This document shows, in pieces, positions 61,788 through 64,000 of a stretch of DNA of 64,000 nucleotides. How positions within the stretch are numbered: position 1 is the stretch's first letter; the number at the start of each line of letters is the position of its first letter. The translations under genes were made by a program, and so were the position numbers. The stretch lies in NCBI RefSeq assembly GCF_049943125.1, contig NZ_CP188040.1, positions 1,302,001-1,366,000 on the forward strand. The letters run 5' to 3'. The notes beneath the pieces were generated by a model. The model was given only the letters and a program-made list of their open reading frames with translations. It did no database searches and was not told the origin of the DNA. The stretch comes from JAEXZL01 sp049943125. GTDB lineage: Bacteria; Bacillota; Clostridia; Clostridiales; Clostridiaceae.

Positions 61788-64000
<2,213 letters not shown>

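Overview
The window looks like chromosome from a low-GC anaerobic member of the Clostridia (Clostridium sensu lato). The basis is the AT-rich intergenic DNA, strong GGAGG ribosome binding sites, frequent TTG and GTG starts, the GatCAB amidotransferase, an oxygen-sensitive 4-hydroxybutyryl-CoA dehydratase, a bacteriohemerythrin and an rRNA operon at the right edge. No plasmid, phage, transposase or CRISPR signature was seen.

Layout. 1-6.1 kb: aromatic amino acid operon tyrA(partial)-aroB-aroA-aroC-pheA-aroE/aroK, the last gene being a fused shikimate dehydrogenase/kinase. 6.1-7.1 kb: a decayed amino acid permease and a stand-alone NifU-like protein. 7.1-11.8 kb: a PAS/sigma-54 activator followed by a -24/-12 promoter and abfD-abfT, which convert 4-hydroxybutyrate via its CoA ester to crotonyl-CoA. 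11.8-21 kb: an Old Yellow Enzyme, then a nine-gene minus-strand operon resembling the E. coli sgc locus (galactitol-type PTS IIB, IIC, IIA, class II aldolase, two zinc dehydrogenases, iron alcohol dehydrogenase, BtpA/SgcQ, epimerase). A divergent DeoR regulator sits next to it, and a repeated 12-base operator-like motif is embedded in the divergent promoters. 21-28.6 kb: phosphatase, acetyltransferase, MFS transporter, methyltransferase and a tandem pair of duplicated lipoproteins. 28.7-32 kb: gatC-gatA-gatB, with gatC apparently starting at ATA. 32-45.4 kb: DUF2089 module, lipoprotein, ABC-2 exporter, tcdA, mtnN, phzF, EF-hand-like membrane protein, cysteine phosphatase, hemerythrin, MscS-like protein, DUF1015 and serA.

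45.4-47.4 kb is an odd block. It has pyrimidine-rich tandem repeats, a 27-residue membrane peptide gene, and a surface-type gene with CxxC repeats and an in-frame TGA at codon 11. A nearly identical 22-base direct repeat flanks the block. 47.4-57.5 kb: M32 carboxypeptidase, a 53-residue protein with nine cysteines, a TIM-barrel protein, a DUF1576 pair, a Nudix hydrolase, and an ECF sigma/anti-sigma/DUF4358/MBOAT/DHHW group that probably acylates an envelope polymer; then sfsA. 57.5-57.9 kb is a gene-free cluster of DnaA boxes. 57.9-61.3 kb: a tandem P-II-like protein paired with a tandem DUF1538 membrane protein, a MarR regulator behind a 41-base palindrome, and an acetyltransferase. 61.5-64 kb: 5S and the 3' part of 23S rRNA on the minus strand.

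The most unusual items are the ATA start of gatC, the DnaA-box cluster away from any dnaA gene, the sgc-like operon with its repeated operator, the sigma-54 control of the 4-hydroxybutyrate genes, and the repeat-flanked block at 45.7-47.4 kb. All functional calls come from reading the sequence; no database search was run.
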